This document shows positions 6,265 through 13,414 of a stretch of 19,442 nt of DNA, piece after piece. Both the position numbers and the translations under genes were made by a program. This DNA is from JBPCIX01 sp051005875. Lineage in GTDB: Bacteria > Actinomycetota > CADDZG01 > JAHWKV01. The notes under the pieces were generated by a model. That model searched no databases and had not been told where the DNA came from. It was given only the letters and a program-made list of their open reading frames with translations. How positions within the stretch are numbered: the stretch's first letter is position 1; every line of letters starts with the position of its first letter. The stretch covers positions 1-19,442 of the forward strand of contig JBPCIX010000064.1 of NCBI GenBank assembly GCA_051005875.1, given 5' to 3'.

Positions 6265-6294
6265 GCGAGCATCCTGGAACCCAGGTGCTCTCGC
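6265..6294 (+). terminator. Strong hairpin downstream of the DUF6941-like gene
   Basis: GCGAGCA and TGCTC-TC-GC form the outer stem (with a small bulge), and CCTGG/CCAGG the inner stem around AAC, 22 bases after the stop codon at 6243. There is no following T-tract, so it may be a 3'-end processing hairpin or a factor-dependent terminator. The stretch up to the tRNA (6295-6435) shows no gene. Confidence 0.35.
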
Positions 6295-6435
6295 AGATCA
6301 CAACCAAACTCATTGTCCGGTCGGGCGGATTTGGAAAAATTGAAAGACTTGTGCGGGGAAACGGCTTTTTCGGCCCGCTTCAGTCCTCGTAATCCGAGCA
6401 GCCGGAATTACAACAACCCATAAGCCCTGGTAGGG

Positions 6436-6454
6436 GGCCTAAAAATGGCGGAGG
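6436..6454. repeat. tRNA-Sec 3'-end direct repeat (att-like, tRNA copy)
   Basis: The resident copy of the 19-mer GGCCTAAAAATGGCGGAGG. It spans the terminal bases of the tRNA including the encoded CCA, plus the five-T run just downstream on the minus strand. It pairs with 1979-1997, 4457 bp away in the same orientation. That is the geometry of attL/attR flanking an integrated element. Confidence 0.5.
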
Positions 6455-6539
6455 CGGACGGGAATCGAACCCGCCCACCGATTCTCACCGGCGCACTGGT
6501 TTTGAAGACCAGGAGAGCCACCAGGCCCCAGTCGCCTCC
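6446..6539 (-). tRNA. selC: Selenocysteine tRNA (anticodon UCA)
   Basis: Read on the minus strand, the 94-base gene begins GGAGGCGA and ends CCGCCTCC-G-CCA with CCA encoded, followed by TTTTT. The anticodon stem-loop is CTGGT-CTTCAAA-ACCAG, giving anticodon TCA. The D arm is the six-bp extended type (GGGGCC / GGCTCT around TGGT), and the long variable arm contains GCCGGT-GAGA-ATCGGT. The T arm is GCGGG-TTCGATT-CCCGT. These are hallmarks of bacterial tRNA-Sec rather than tRNA-Ser. Seven acceptor pairs form cleanly; the eighth would be A-C in my alignment. Its presence implies a SelA/SelB/SelD system elsewhere in the genome. No selenoprotein gene is evident in this window. Confidence 0.93.
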
Positions 6540-6569
6540 AAGAGTAAATGTACACGCGCTCAGATCAAT

Positions 6570-6764
6570 GTGACGGCCGCCGCCTCAGCCACTTCACCCG
6601 CGGGCAGCGAGGATAACTTGAGCGTGCTCGATGCTGCCGCCGATTTCCACCAGGCCCTGGGCAGTATCCTGGGGCGAATGTACGAACCGTCGGCAAGAAG
6701 CGAGGAAGGTAGCGGTGAGAATCAAACGGGTAGAACAATCAACGAACTAAAAGGAGCCAATTGA
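6570..6764 (+). CDS. Possible small protein upstream of TerC
   Basis: A 64-codon frame from GTG 6570 ends in a TTGA overlap with the TerC start, the same junction style as the Tad genes. It reads GSEDNLSVLDAAADFHQALG then SILGRMYEPSARSEE; a helix around VLDAAADFHQALGSILGRMY is plausible. The codons are GC-rich at third positions in the first half. There is no convincing ribosome site and no recognised family, and it starts only 30 bases from the 5' end of the divergent tRNA-Sec gene. It may be a real coupled leader gene or chance. Confidence 0.3.
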   Translation: MTAAASATSPAGSEDNLSVLDAAADFHQALGSILGRMYEPSARSEEGSGENQTGRTINELKGAN

Positions 6765-7780
6765 ACCCGATAATGCTGGCCAAGGCCGCAGAAAATTCTC
6801 AGAACTTTAGCAGCTTTGACGTCCCCTGGTATGCGTGGGCGGGGCTGCTGGGAGCGATAGTTACCCTTCTGTTTGCCGACCTTCTGATAGTGCATCGCAA
6901 ACCGCACGCGGTTACGTTCAAGGAGGCGGCCATTGAGTCTGCGGTGTGGATCGTCATCGGTACATCGTTTTCGTTCGTGATGTTGTGGTGGCAGGGAAGC
7001 ACTGCCGCCGGTGAGTACCTTGCCGGCTACCTGATCGAAAAGAGCCTGTCCATTGACAACGTGTTCTTATGGGCAGTCATCTTCGGCTACTTCTCGGTGC
7101 CGGCCAAGTACCAGTTCCGCGTGCTGTTTTGGGGCATTTTCGGTGCCTTGGTGCTGCGTGCGATCTTCATCTTCGCGGGGGTAGCGCTCATTGAACGCTT
7201 CGACTGGATCCTCTACATCTTCGGGGCGTTTCTACTGGTCACCGCGGTCAAAATTGCCCGCCACAAAGAAATCGAAATTCATCCGGAGTCCAACCCGGTG
7301 CTCAGGGTGCTGGCCAAAGTAATCCCCTCACAGCTTGAGTACGACGGGCAGAAGTTTTTCTCTCGGAGCACCGGGCGCAGGTTGGCCACTCCGCTGTTTA
7401 CGATCCTGGTGCTGATTGAGACCACGGACGTGGTGTTCGCAGTGGACTCCATACCCGCCATCCTGGCGATCAGCCGGCAGCCGTTCATTGTGTTTGCTTC
7501 CAACGCATTTGCGATCCTCGGGCTGCGGGCGCTGTACTTCTGTCTGGCCGGCATGGCGGGCAAGTTCCGCTACCTGAACATTGGGCTGGGATTCATTATT
7601 GCTTTCGTGGGCGTGAAGATGCTAATTGCCGAGCTTTACCACTTCCCCACTTTTGCGAGTTTGGGAGTAATTGCGATCACGCTGGGAGCGACCATCTTTT
7701 TCTCTCTACGGGCAGATAAAAAGGATCCGAGTGATCCCGTCCCCTCGGCGGCGGATGATGGGGACCGCTTGGCTAGCTAG
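6761..7780 (+). CDS. TerC/Alx-family integral membrane protein
   Basis: The TTG at 6761 is preceded at five bases by AAGGAG, which supports it over the ATG four codons later; the product is 339 aa. About nine hydrophobic helices are visible, starting YAWAGLLGAIVTLLFADLLI. The family's conserved acidic motifs are present: EKSLSIDNVFLW in helix three or four and IETTDVVFAVDSIPAILA in the second half, which line a putative metal path. A cytoplasmic loop (HKEIEIHPESNPVLRV onwards) separates the halves. TerC/Alx proteins are implicated in manganese export and in metallation of secreted enzymes, and some in tellurite resistance. The tail is charged (ADKKDPSDPVPSAADDGDR). The neighbours give no further clue, although a link to exported metalloproteins is conceivable. 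Confidence 0.9.
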   Translation: MNPIMLAKAAENSQNFSSFDVPWYAWAGLLGAIVTLLFADLLIVHRKPHAVTFKEAAIESAVWIVIGTSFSFVMLWWQGSTAAGEYLAGYLIEKSLSIDNVFLWAVIFGYFSVPAKYQFRVLFWGIFGALVLRAIFIFAGVALIERFDWILYIFGAFLLVTAVKIARHKEIEIHPESNPVLRVLAKVIPSQLEYDGQKFFSRSTGRRLATPLFTILVLIETTDVVFAVDSIPAILAISRQPFIVFASNAFAILGLRALYFCLAGMAGKFRYLNIGLGFIIAFVGVKMLIAELYHFPTFASLGVIAITLGATIFFSLRADKKDPSDPVPSAADDGDRLAS

Positions 7781-7847
7781 GCGTCGGCCGGTAAGAGCGT
7801 GAAGTAGCCCCCTTGTGGGGAGTCGAATCCTCTCAAAATCGAAAAAA

Positions 7848-7864
7848 TTGGCCGAATACGCCAA
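7848..7864. promoter_or_regulatory. Inverted repeat upstream of the Tad locus
   Basis: TTGGC-N7-GCCAA lies about 100 bases before the tadZ start. It has the form of a dimeric regulator site and overlaps a possible promoter region, although no clear -35/-10 pair can be assigned. A small CCCC-TTGT-GGGG hairpin at about 7809-7820 may end terC transcription. The 7781-7963 gap holds nothing else that I can support. Confidence 0.3.
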
Positions 7865-7963
7865 ATTATGTGGCGCGGCGACCCTGTTTAGTTGTAGAAA
7901 GGAACTGAACTTCCCCTCGGACTTCCCCCATGGAAATTGTTGCAGTTTAGGAGGGAAGCTCGC

Positions 7964-9109
7964 ATGCCCGTACAGACGGTCTCGCCGACGGTTCTCGTCG
8001 CTTCAGATGACAGTTCCTTGCTTGATGAGATTGTTCGTCATTTAGAGGAAATTCCGAACTGGAAGCTGGTTACCTCGGCCGGCTCGTCGAGTTCGATGCT
8101 TGCGGCCCTTGAATCCCATTTGCCAGACGCAGTGATCATCTCCGACGGGCTTGCGCGGGAACTGGCGCGGCGGACGCGGCCCTCAGGCCTTGGGACCCTT
8201 GTAGTCGTTGGGCGGCAGGAAAGTGCTCCCAGCCTTAAGGCTGCGCTCAAGCTGGGGGCCCGAGGCTTTGTGGCGTGGCCAAGCCAGGCCCGGCAACTGA
8301 GGAGCTTCGTGGAAACAGATTCAGCAGGGTCGGCTGTAAGGGATTCGGTTTTGGGGGCCCTTCATGCGGTCTGGGCCCCGAAAGGGGGTTCAGGCGCCAG
8401 CGTAATTGCCGCCCACCTTGCCTGGTGTGTGGCAGCCAAGGCGCCCGACGGCTGCCTTTTGGTCGACTTGGACGTCGAGCATGGCGACCAGACGGCCATT
8501 TTGGGGGCCGAAAATCCTCAGCAGGGGCTGGCCGACTTAATGAGAATGGCCGATGAGTTTTCCAGATCCATCGTCGACTCGGTCGCCTGGGAACATCCGG
8601 GCGGCTTCCGAGCCATTTTGTCGGCCGGGGCAACCGGCGAGGGTGATCTGGTCAAGGGCCGAGAGGTCGCCAGAGTCGTAAGCCTTATTCGCGAGACCAC
8701 CGAACATGTGATCACCGACCTGCCTTCCGGAGTTAATGAAGTTGCTCTTAGTGTCCTCGAGGAAGCGTCGCGGATCATCTTGGTGGTCACCCCGGATCTA
8801 CTGTGCCTGCGCCGGGCTCAACAGGCGATGAAGACGCTCCGGACGACTGGCCTGGATGAGTCTTTGATCTGTCTTGTAATCAATCAATCGACTGCCTCGG
8901 GCGTTTCTAAAAAAGACGTGGGCGCGATTCTTGGCCTTGATGTCCATGCCCAGTTGAAGGCCGATGCGTCGCTCTATCAGGCGGCAAACCGGGGTCAGCT
9001 GAGCCCAACTGGGCGCAAGATGCTGACCAAGCTCGCCGGCCAATTGACCGAGGCAGGGGAGCCCAAAACCGCGTCTGGGCTGAGAAGTCGCACCGGCACA
9101 CTTAATTGA
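7964..9109 (+). CDS. tadZ: TadZ/CpaE-like ATPase, Flp pilus assembly and localisation
   Basis: The ATG at 7964 follows AGGAGGG by eight bases; an in-frame TTG nine codons upstream is less likely. The 381-aa protein has a receiver-like N-terminal domain (PTVLVASDDSSLLDEIVRHL, and a degenerate LPDAVIISDG). This is followed from about residue 130 by a MinD/ParA-type ATPase with deviant Walker A APKGGSGAS (138-146) and LLVDLDVEHGDQ (165-175). This is the architecture of actinobacterial CpaE/TadZ proteins, such as those of the 'helicase/secretion neighbourhood'. They position the secretion ATPase at the cell membrane. The stop overlaps the tadA TTG start by four bases. Confidence 0.92.
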   Translation: MPVQTVSPTVLVASDDSSLLDEIVRHLEEIPNWKLVTSAGSSSSMLAALESHLPDAVIISDGLARELARRTRPSGLGTLVVVGRQESAPSLKAALKLGARGFVAWPSQARQLRSFVETDSAGSAVRDSVLGALHAVWAPKGGSGASVIAAHLAWCVAAKAPDGCLLVDLDVEHGDQTAILGAENPQQGLADLMRMADEFSRSIVDSVAWEHPGGFRAILSAGATGEGDLVKGREVARVVSLIRETTEHVITDLPSGVNEVALSVLEEASRIILVVTPDLLCLRRAQQAMKTLRTTGLDESLICLVINQSTASGVSKKDVGAILGLDVHAQLKADASLYQAANRGQLSPTGRKMLTKLAGQLTEAGEPKTASGLRSRTGTLN

Positions 9110-10347
9110 CAGCCGACTTAAAGGAGCGAATCCGAAGGCGCTTGCTCGACGAGCGCGATCCCTCTTTGTTTTCCGGCACCCCCGCTGAAAAAAGGACGAG
9201 GCTCCGCGAGGCCGTAAGAAGAGTTCTTGAGGAAGATCAAGTCATGATGCCGGGTGTCCAGGTAGCTTCCCTGGTTCGGGAAATCTCCGACGAGGTTGTT
9301 GGACTCGGCCCCATCGAGGCCTTGCTGCGCGACCCGCGCATTACAGAAGTCATGATCAACGGGCCCCAAGACATTTTCATTGAACGCCGGGGGCAACTCG
9401 AAAAAACCGATGTCCGCCTTGAGTCCGACGCACAGATCATTCACCTGATAGAAAGAGTGATCGGACCCCTGGGCCTCAGAGTGGACGAATCTCAGCCCTT
9501 CGTCGAAGCCCGGCTTCCAGACGGCAGCCGTCTTCACGCAATTATTCCGCCGCTGTCGGTCGGAGGGCCTGCCGTGACCATCCGAAAATTCTCGGTCACA
9601 CCCATGACTTTCGACGACCTTGTCGCCAATCAGACCCTTACCCTGCCCATGGTGCAATTCCTGGATGCAGCCGTAAAGGCCAAACTGAACCTAATCGTGT
9701 CGGGCGGAACCGGCAGCGGAAAGACAACCCTGCTGAACGTCTTGTCGGGATCGATTCCGGGTTCTGAGCGAATCATCACAATTGAAGAAGCGGCAGAGCT
9801 CAGGCTGGCTCATGAGAATGTGGTTTCACTAGAGGCAAGACCTGCGAACATGGAGGGGAAAGGCGAAGTAACGGTCCGCGGTCTGGTGCGCAACGCCCTT
9901 CGAATGCGTCCGGACCGCATCATCGTCGGCGAGGTCCGCTCGGGCGAAGCCCTCGACATGCTTCAAGCTATGAATACGGGCCACGAGGGGTCCCTTTCTA
10001 CCTGTCACGCGAACTCCCCGCAGGACCTTCTGGTCAGGCTGGAAACAATGGTGATGATGGCTGAACTCGGACTGTCCGCTGCGCCGATCCGCCAGCAGAT
10101 AGCGGCGGCCCTGCACCTGGTGGTCCATACCACTCGTTTCCCCGACGGGAACCGAAAGGTTGTCAGAATCAGCGAGGTAAGGGGGCTGTCCGACTCCGGA
10201 CTGCAGTTGGCCGACGTTTTCGCATTTCACTCGGGTGGCCTCGACTCAGCAGGGCGGCTTGCCGGCAAGTTCAAACGCGGCAGGGCCCCAAAATGTTTAG
10301 ACAAAATTCTTGCGTACGGCATCCAGAACCCTTGGGCCGGTGCGTGA
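9106..10347 (+). CDS. tadA: TadA/CpaF secretion ATPase of the Flp pilus
   Basis: A 413-aa hexameric type II/IV secretion ATPase that powers pilin polymerisation at the inner face of the membrane. It carries Walker A GGTGSGKT (200-207), the Asp box TIEEAAELRL, Walker B RIIVGEVRSGEA and the His box TGHEGSLSTCHA (291-302). The N-terminal domain (VVGLGPIEALLRDPRITEVM) is normal for the TadA branch. The start is a TTG overlapping the tadZ stop (TTGA), with no strong ribosome site, so translation is probably coupled. The length is complete. The last 55 codons (HSGGLDSAGRLAGKFKRG onwards) are a lineage-specific tail. Confidence 0.95.
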   Translation: MTADLKERIRRRLLDERDPSLFSGTPAEKRTRLREAVRRVLEEDQVMMPGVQVASLVREISDEVVGLGPIEALLRDPRITEVMINGPQDIFIERRGQLEKTDVRLESDAQIIHLIERVIGPLGLRVDESQPFVEARLPDGSRLHAIIPPLSVGGPAVTIRKFSVTPMTFDDLVANQTLTLPMVQFLDAAVKAKLNLIVSGGTGSGKTTLLNVLSGSIPGSERIITIEEAAELRLAHENVVSLEARPANMEGKGEVTVRGLVRNALRMRPDRIIVGEVRSGEALDMLQAMNTGHEGSLSTCHANSPQDLLVRLETMVMMAELGLSAAPIRQQIAAALHLVVHTTRFPDGNRKVVRISEVRGLSDSGLQLADVFAFHSGGLDSAGRLAGKFKRGRAPKCLDKILAYGIQNPWAGA

Positions 10348-11273
10348 GAGATTTGCTCGCGGCGTTGGTAGCAGCGCTTGGCGTCTGGCTGGCGGCCCGG
10401 GCCTGGCTGGCCAGGGGCCTCAGTGACCGCGGAGGGGCCTTCCGCGCTTTGGGGCACGCCGCCGAATCGGCTTCGCAGCAGCAGCGACCCTTCCTTACCG
10501 GACCGGCGGCTAGATTTGCCGGCACCGGCCTTGGGGCAAGGCTCAAAGCGTATGCGGCGCTGGCCCATCCAACCCTGGCTTTTTCAGACGTTTTTGCTAT
10601 TTTCATGGCAAGCGTGCTTGCAGGAGGAATCGCCGGGGTGGTGTTTGTACCCATTGGTCCTTTGCCTTTGCTGCTTGCTCTCGCCGGACCGTTGCTGGCG
10701 GACCGCCTGTTCATTCACATAAATGGCCGGCGGACTGCCAAGATTGAAAAACAGCTGCCGGGCACCCTGGCGATGCAGGCCGCTGCGCTCAGGGCGGGCA
10801 ATTCGGTTGCGACCTCGCTGCGCCTGGTGGCTGCCGAAACCAAGCCTCCGCTTAGCGAGGAGATAGCAAGAACTGCGGGCGAAATCGATCTTGGACGTCC
10901 GCAACAGGACGCCTTGAAACAGCTGGCGGTAAGAACTGGGAGTGGCGACGTAGATCTGTGGGTTACTGCGATGCTCGTGAACCGGGTGACCGGGGGTAAT
11001 TTAGCGGCCGTTGTAGAAGCCCTCGCGCAGCGTGTGCGGGAACGCTTGAACCTAAGGGCCGAGCTTAAGGCGCTAACCGCGCAGGGTCGCATGTCGGGAG
11101 TCGTAGTTGCGGCGGCGCCGCTTGTTTTCTTGTTCCTGATGTCGCTGACGTCGCGCCACCAGATGCAAGTCCTTTACCAGACGCGAACCGGCTGGTTGAT
11201 GCTGGCTTTAGGCCTCAGCATGGAAGCGGCGGGGTTCTTGTGGATCAGGTGGATATTGAGGATCAGACCTTGA
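10344..11273 (+). CDS. tadB: TadB, inner-membrane platform protein (T2SF domain)
   Basis: The GTG at 10344 overlaps the tadA stop (GTGA) and opens directly into the first membrane helix (RDLLAALVAALGVWLAARAW). It is preferred over an ATG at 10293 that would overlap tadA by 55 bases. The resulting 309-aa protein has an N-terminal helix, a pair of central helices (VFAIFMASVLAGGIAGVVFV), and a GspF/T2SF helical domain. That domain carries the family features QLPGTLAMQAAALRAGNS and the AVVEALAQRVRERLNLRAEL segment before a final helix pair. TadB and TadC form the membrane platform that couples the ATPase to the pilus. Confidence 0.9.
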   Translation: MRDLLAALVAALGVWLAARAWLARGLSDRGGAFRALGHAAESASQQQRPFLTGPAARFAGTGLGARLKAYAALAHPTLAFSDVFAIFMASVLAGGIAGVVFVPIGPLPLLLALAGPLLADRLFIHINGRRTAKIEKQLPGTLAMQAAALRAGNSVATSLRLVAAETKPPLSEEIARTAGEIDLGRPQQDALKQLAVRTGSGDVDLWVTAMLVNRVTGGNLAAVVEALAQRVRERLNLRAELKALTAQGRMSGVVVAAAPLVFLFLMSLTSRHQMQVLYQTRTGWLMLALGLSMEAAGFLWIRWILRIRP

Positions 11274-12124
11274 TTCCCTTGCTGCTATCGATTTTCGCCG
11301 CGGCGGCAGTTTGGTTTGGAGTCCGCAGCTTGAGTCCCACCGACCAACTGGCCCGCGTCCGGCTGGCCGCTCTCAGCGGAACTAGTCTCAGGGGTGGTTC
11401 GCCAGGGGGCCGGCTACCGCTTCAGAGCCTTTTGGTTTTGGTCGGTTCGCGTCTTCCCGCGAACCGAGCTGCCGTCACCCAGGCCTTATCGGCCGGTGGG
11501 TTCGCCGGCGCGGCGCCTGAGATCCTGGTTGGATTCCAGGGCCTAGCGGCCGCAGCGGGCTTGATGCTCGGAATGACGATGGGGCCCTTAGCGATCTTGA
11601 TCGCTCCTAGTTTGGCTCTTGCCGGCTACCGCTTGCCTTGGCTTTACCTTTCCATGCGAGCTCGCTCGCGCCATGACGAGGTGTCGGCTGCCCTGCCCGA
11701 TGCCGTTGACCTGCTGGTTGTCTGCATGCAGGGGGGGCTGAATCTTTCACTGTCGCTCCAAAGAGTAGCGAGCAACACCAGCGGGCTGCTGGGCAAAGAG
11801 CTAAGCCGGACGGTCGAGGAAATTGACCTGGGTGTTCCGCTCACCACCGCGCTTGTGGCTCTCGGTGACCGCAATCCGTCTGAGGATATGGGTGCGCTTG
11901 TAGGGACCCTGGTAAACGCCGACAGGTTTGGCGGCCGGGCAGCTTCGTCTCTCGAGACACTCGCCGGCGAAATCCGGCGGGTGAGGCGGAGGAAGGCTGA
12001 AGAACAGGCTAGACGCGCGCCCGTCAAGATCCTGTTCCCAATGGTGTTTTTGATACTCCCGGCATTTCTGGTTCTCACTGTGATCCCGGTTGTGCTTGGG
12101 ACATTGCGCAACATTGGTTTTTAG
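11270..12124 (+). CDS. tadC: TadC, inner-membrane platform protein (T2SF domain)
   Basis: The TTG at 11270 overlaps the tadB stop (TTGA) and has a GAGGA ribosome site seven bases upstream; an in-frame GTG at 11240 is a possible alternative. The 284-aa product starts with a membrane helix (IPLLLSIFAAAAVWFGVRSL) and a central hydrophobic pair (GLAAAAGLMLGMTMGPLAIL). The T2SF core follows: ALPDAVDLLVVCMQGGLNLS, then ELSRTVEEIDLG, then AEEQARRAPVKILFPMVFLI into the terminal helix. The P-[DE]-A-[VL]-D-L motif is characteristic of TadC. It works with TadB. Confidence 0.92.
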   Translation: MIPLLLSIFAAAAVWFGVRSLSPTDQLARVRLAALSGTSLRGGSPGGRLPLQSLLVLVGSRLPANRAAVTQALSAGGFAGAAPEILVGFQGLAAAAGLMLGMTMGPLAILIAPSLALAGYRLPWLYLSMRARSRHDEVSAALPDAVDLLVVCMQGGLNLSLSLQRVASNTSGLLGKELSRTVEEIDLGVPLTTALVALGDRNPSEDMGALVGTLVNADRFGGRAASSLETLAGEIRRVRRRKAEEQARRAPVKILFPMVFLILPAFLVLTVIPVVLGTLRNIGF

Positions 12125-12228
12125 AGCCCTCACATCGGTAGGTCGGGAAAAAACTTCCGCTCATCTGTGGATATTTGTCGGTCCGAGGAATTAAGATCGT
12201 TTTCGCGCTTAGCATCGTCTTCCCCATT

Positions 12229-12303
12229 CTTCCCCACGATTCTCTTCCCCACGATTCACTTCCCCGCGATTCACTTCCCCGCGATTCACTTCCCCTGGTT
12301 CCT
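12229..12303 (+). repeat. 15-bp tandem repeat upstream of the pilin gene
   Basis: Five consecutive 15-base units of the form CTTCCCCgCGATTCA occupy 12229-12303. Units 3 and 4 are identical, units 1 and 2 differ at one or two bases, and unit 5 is degenerate (CTTCCCCTGGTTCCT). A further partial unit (CTTCCCCATT) begins at 12219. The array sits in the 210-bp tadC-flp gap, ending 31 bases before the flp start. Copy-number variation here could alter spacing or RNA structure ahead of flp. Confidence 0.85.
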
Positions 12304-12334
12304 ATTCATGCAGGAAAAGAGAAAGGGGTAACAA

Positions 12335-12553
12335 GTGAGGCGAGTAAAGGATGCTTTTCAATGGTTGGGGCGACGCTACGATCTCGTCCGGGCCGATTTG
12401 GGTCAAACAACGGCTGAATACGCATTGGTGCTGCTGGGCGCCGCTGCGGTTGCGTTGGTTCTTATCAGCTGGGCAAGCGGCGACGACAACGGAATCAAGG
12501 AATTCTTCGAGAAGATCATGGAGAAGTTGATTGCCAGCGTGAGTGGCCCGTGA
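12335..12553 (+). CDS. flp: Flp-type prepilin (major pilin candidate; DUF4244/Flp-like)
   Basis: The GTG at 12335 follows AAAGGGG at about seven bases. The 72-aa product has a charged leader (MRRVKDAFQWLGRRYDLVRA) and then the prepilin-peptidase motif G23|QTTAEYALVLL. Glu28 sits at +5 and Tyr29 at +6 after the cleavage glycine, the Flp signature. A hydrophobic helix follows (ALVLLGAAAVALVLISWA) and a short amphipathic tail ending ASVSGP. The mature subunit would be about 49 residues. In actinobacterial Tad loci this position (Rv3656c-like) is the pilin. No prepilin peptidase is encoded in the window. Confidence 0.88.
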   Translation: MRRVKDAFQWLGRRYDLVRADLGQTTAEYALVLLGAAAVALVLISWASGDDNGIKEFFEKIMEKLIASVSGP

Positions 12554-12579
12554 GTGGCCCCGGCGGGTAGCGCCGGCTG

Positions 12580-12987
12580 GTGGGGCGGATTTGTTCGGGT
12601 TCCTGCACTCAGCGTCCGGCATCATCTGAGCGGGGTCAGGCCAGCGTTGAGTTCGCGCTGGTGCTGCCGCTCGTATTGTTGGTCTTACTGGGCCTTTTGC
12701 AAGTCGGAGTCTTCATGCTTGAAAAGCTGCAGGTGTCCGGGGCAGCGCGCGAGGGCGCGCGTGAGGCAGCCGTCACCGCCGACGAGGATCGGATAGAACA
12801 AGCTGCAAAGCGGGCAGCCCCGGGCATGGCTATTTCTGTTGAGGTGGACCGGGGCCCCAAGCGCGGAGATCCTGCTGTTGTAGCGGTATCGGCCGAACCT
12901 ACCGAGCTTCCATTGATGGGCGAAGTGGTGACCAATCTTCCCTTGAAATCGTCTGCGACGATGCGGGTGGAAAAAGTGGATGACTGA
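12580..12987 (+). CDS. tadE: TadE-like pseudopilin
   Basis: The frame opens at GTG 12580, the only start after an in-frame stop at 12568, giving 135 aa. The leader ends in a type IV prepilin-like site, G19|QASVEFALVLPL, with Glu24 at +5 and the conserved proline after the first helical turn. The hydrophobic helix VLPLVLLVLLGLLQVGVFML follows, then a periplasm-type domain with GAAREGAREAAV, which is typical of TadE. Pseudopilins of this kind initiate or adjust pilus assembly. The ribosome site is weak. The gene overlaps the next by eight bases. Confidence 0.88.
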   Translation: MGRICSGSCTQRPASSERGQASVEFALVLPLVLLVLLGLLQVGVFMLEKLQVSGAAREGAREAAVTADEDRIEQAAKRAAPGMAISVEVDRGPKRGDPAVVAVSAEPTELPLMGEVVTNLPLKSSATMRVEKVDD

Positions 12988-13354
12988 GGACGGCAACGCC
13001 GCTATTGCCGTCCTCGGGGCTGCGGTCGTGACCTTCCTGGTTGTTATGGGATTGGCCGACATCGGTATATTTTTCATCGCCAGGGCCGGCGCCCAAACTG
13101 CGGCCGACGCGGCCGCCCTTGCAGCAGCCTCAGAGCTAATTCCAGGAGGCGGCCAGGACCCCGAACGGCAGGCTCGCAGGTTTGCTACCGCCAACGGCGC
13201 CCGGCTGGTTAAGTGTGCTTGCCGCCCCGGCGCTCAAGCGGCCGAGGTCAAAGTGGAGGCTGCGGCTCGATTCCTATTGTTTTCGTCAGGCAAGCAAGTG
13301 CCTGCCGTGGCCCGGGCCGAAGTGAATCTGGCGGGGCTCCAAGGGCCGCCTTAG
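12980..13354 (+). CDS. TadE-like protein of the actinobacterial Tad neighbourhood (Rv3654c type)
   Basis: The ATG at 12980 lies inside the end of tadE (eight-base overlap). The 124-aa protein has a short N-terminus (TEDGNAAI), one membrane helix (AVLGAAVVTFLVVMGLADIG), and then FFIARAGAQTAADAAALAAA. That Ala-rich 'aR..AQ.AADaAALAAA' segment is the hallmark of the small TadE-like proteins that close this locus in actinobacteria. Unlike flp and tadE, the +5 residue after the candidate glycine is Ala, not Glu, which is normal for this family. Three cysteines near residues 77-80 (VKCACR and neighbours) may form a disulphide. A possible GGGCC-loop-GGCCC hairpin spans its stop. Confidence 0.82.
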   Translation: MTEDGNAAIAVLGAAVVTFLVVMGLADIGIFFIARAGAQTAADAAALAAASELIPGGGQDPERQARRFATANGARLVKCACRPGAQAAEVKVEAAARFLLFSSGKQVPAVARAEVNLAGLQGPP

Positions 13355-13360
13355 GGCCCG

Positions 13361-13388
13361 TTGTCCCGAGCGACCCGACAAATATAAT
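13361..13388 (+). promoter_or_regulatory. Housekeeping-type promoter for the sortase unit
   Basis: TTGTCC (13361-13366) and a perfect TATAAT (13383-13388) are separated by 16 bases, with the expected start about 20 bases before the sortase ATG at 13415. It begins just after the stop of the last Tad gene, so the sortase can be transcribed separately from the pilus locus. Confidence 0.6.
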
Positions 13389-13414
13389 TTCTTCAGGTTC
13401 GGTATCGTGGGTAC

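Noticed and set aside
6540..6760. Manganese (yybP-ykoY) riboswitch upstream of the TerC-family gene
   Set aside because: Such switches often precede these genes, but I could not find the conserved loops in this region.
12219..12303. Tandem units as a possible CRISPR array
   Set aside because: The units are 15 bp and contiguous, with no spacers, and no cas genes are present.
12175..12417. 80-codon frame with a PHDSL-type pentapeptide repeat
   Set aside because: It overlaps the flp start, begins at a TTG without a ribosome site, and its repeat is simply the 15-bp DNA array read in frame.
13343..13359. GGGCC/GGCCC hairpin at the end of the last Tad gene as a terminator
   Set aside because: It has a five-pair stem with no T-tract, and the next bases look like the -35 of the sortase promoter; too weak to call.
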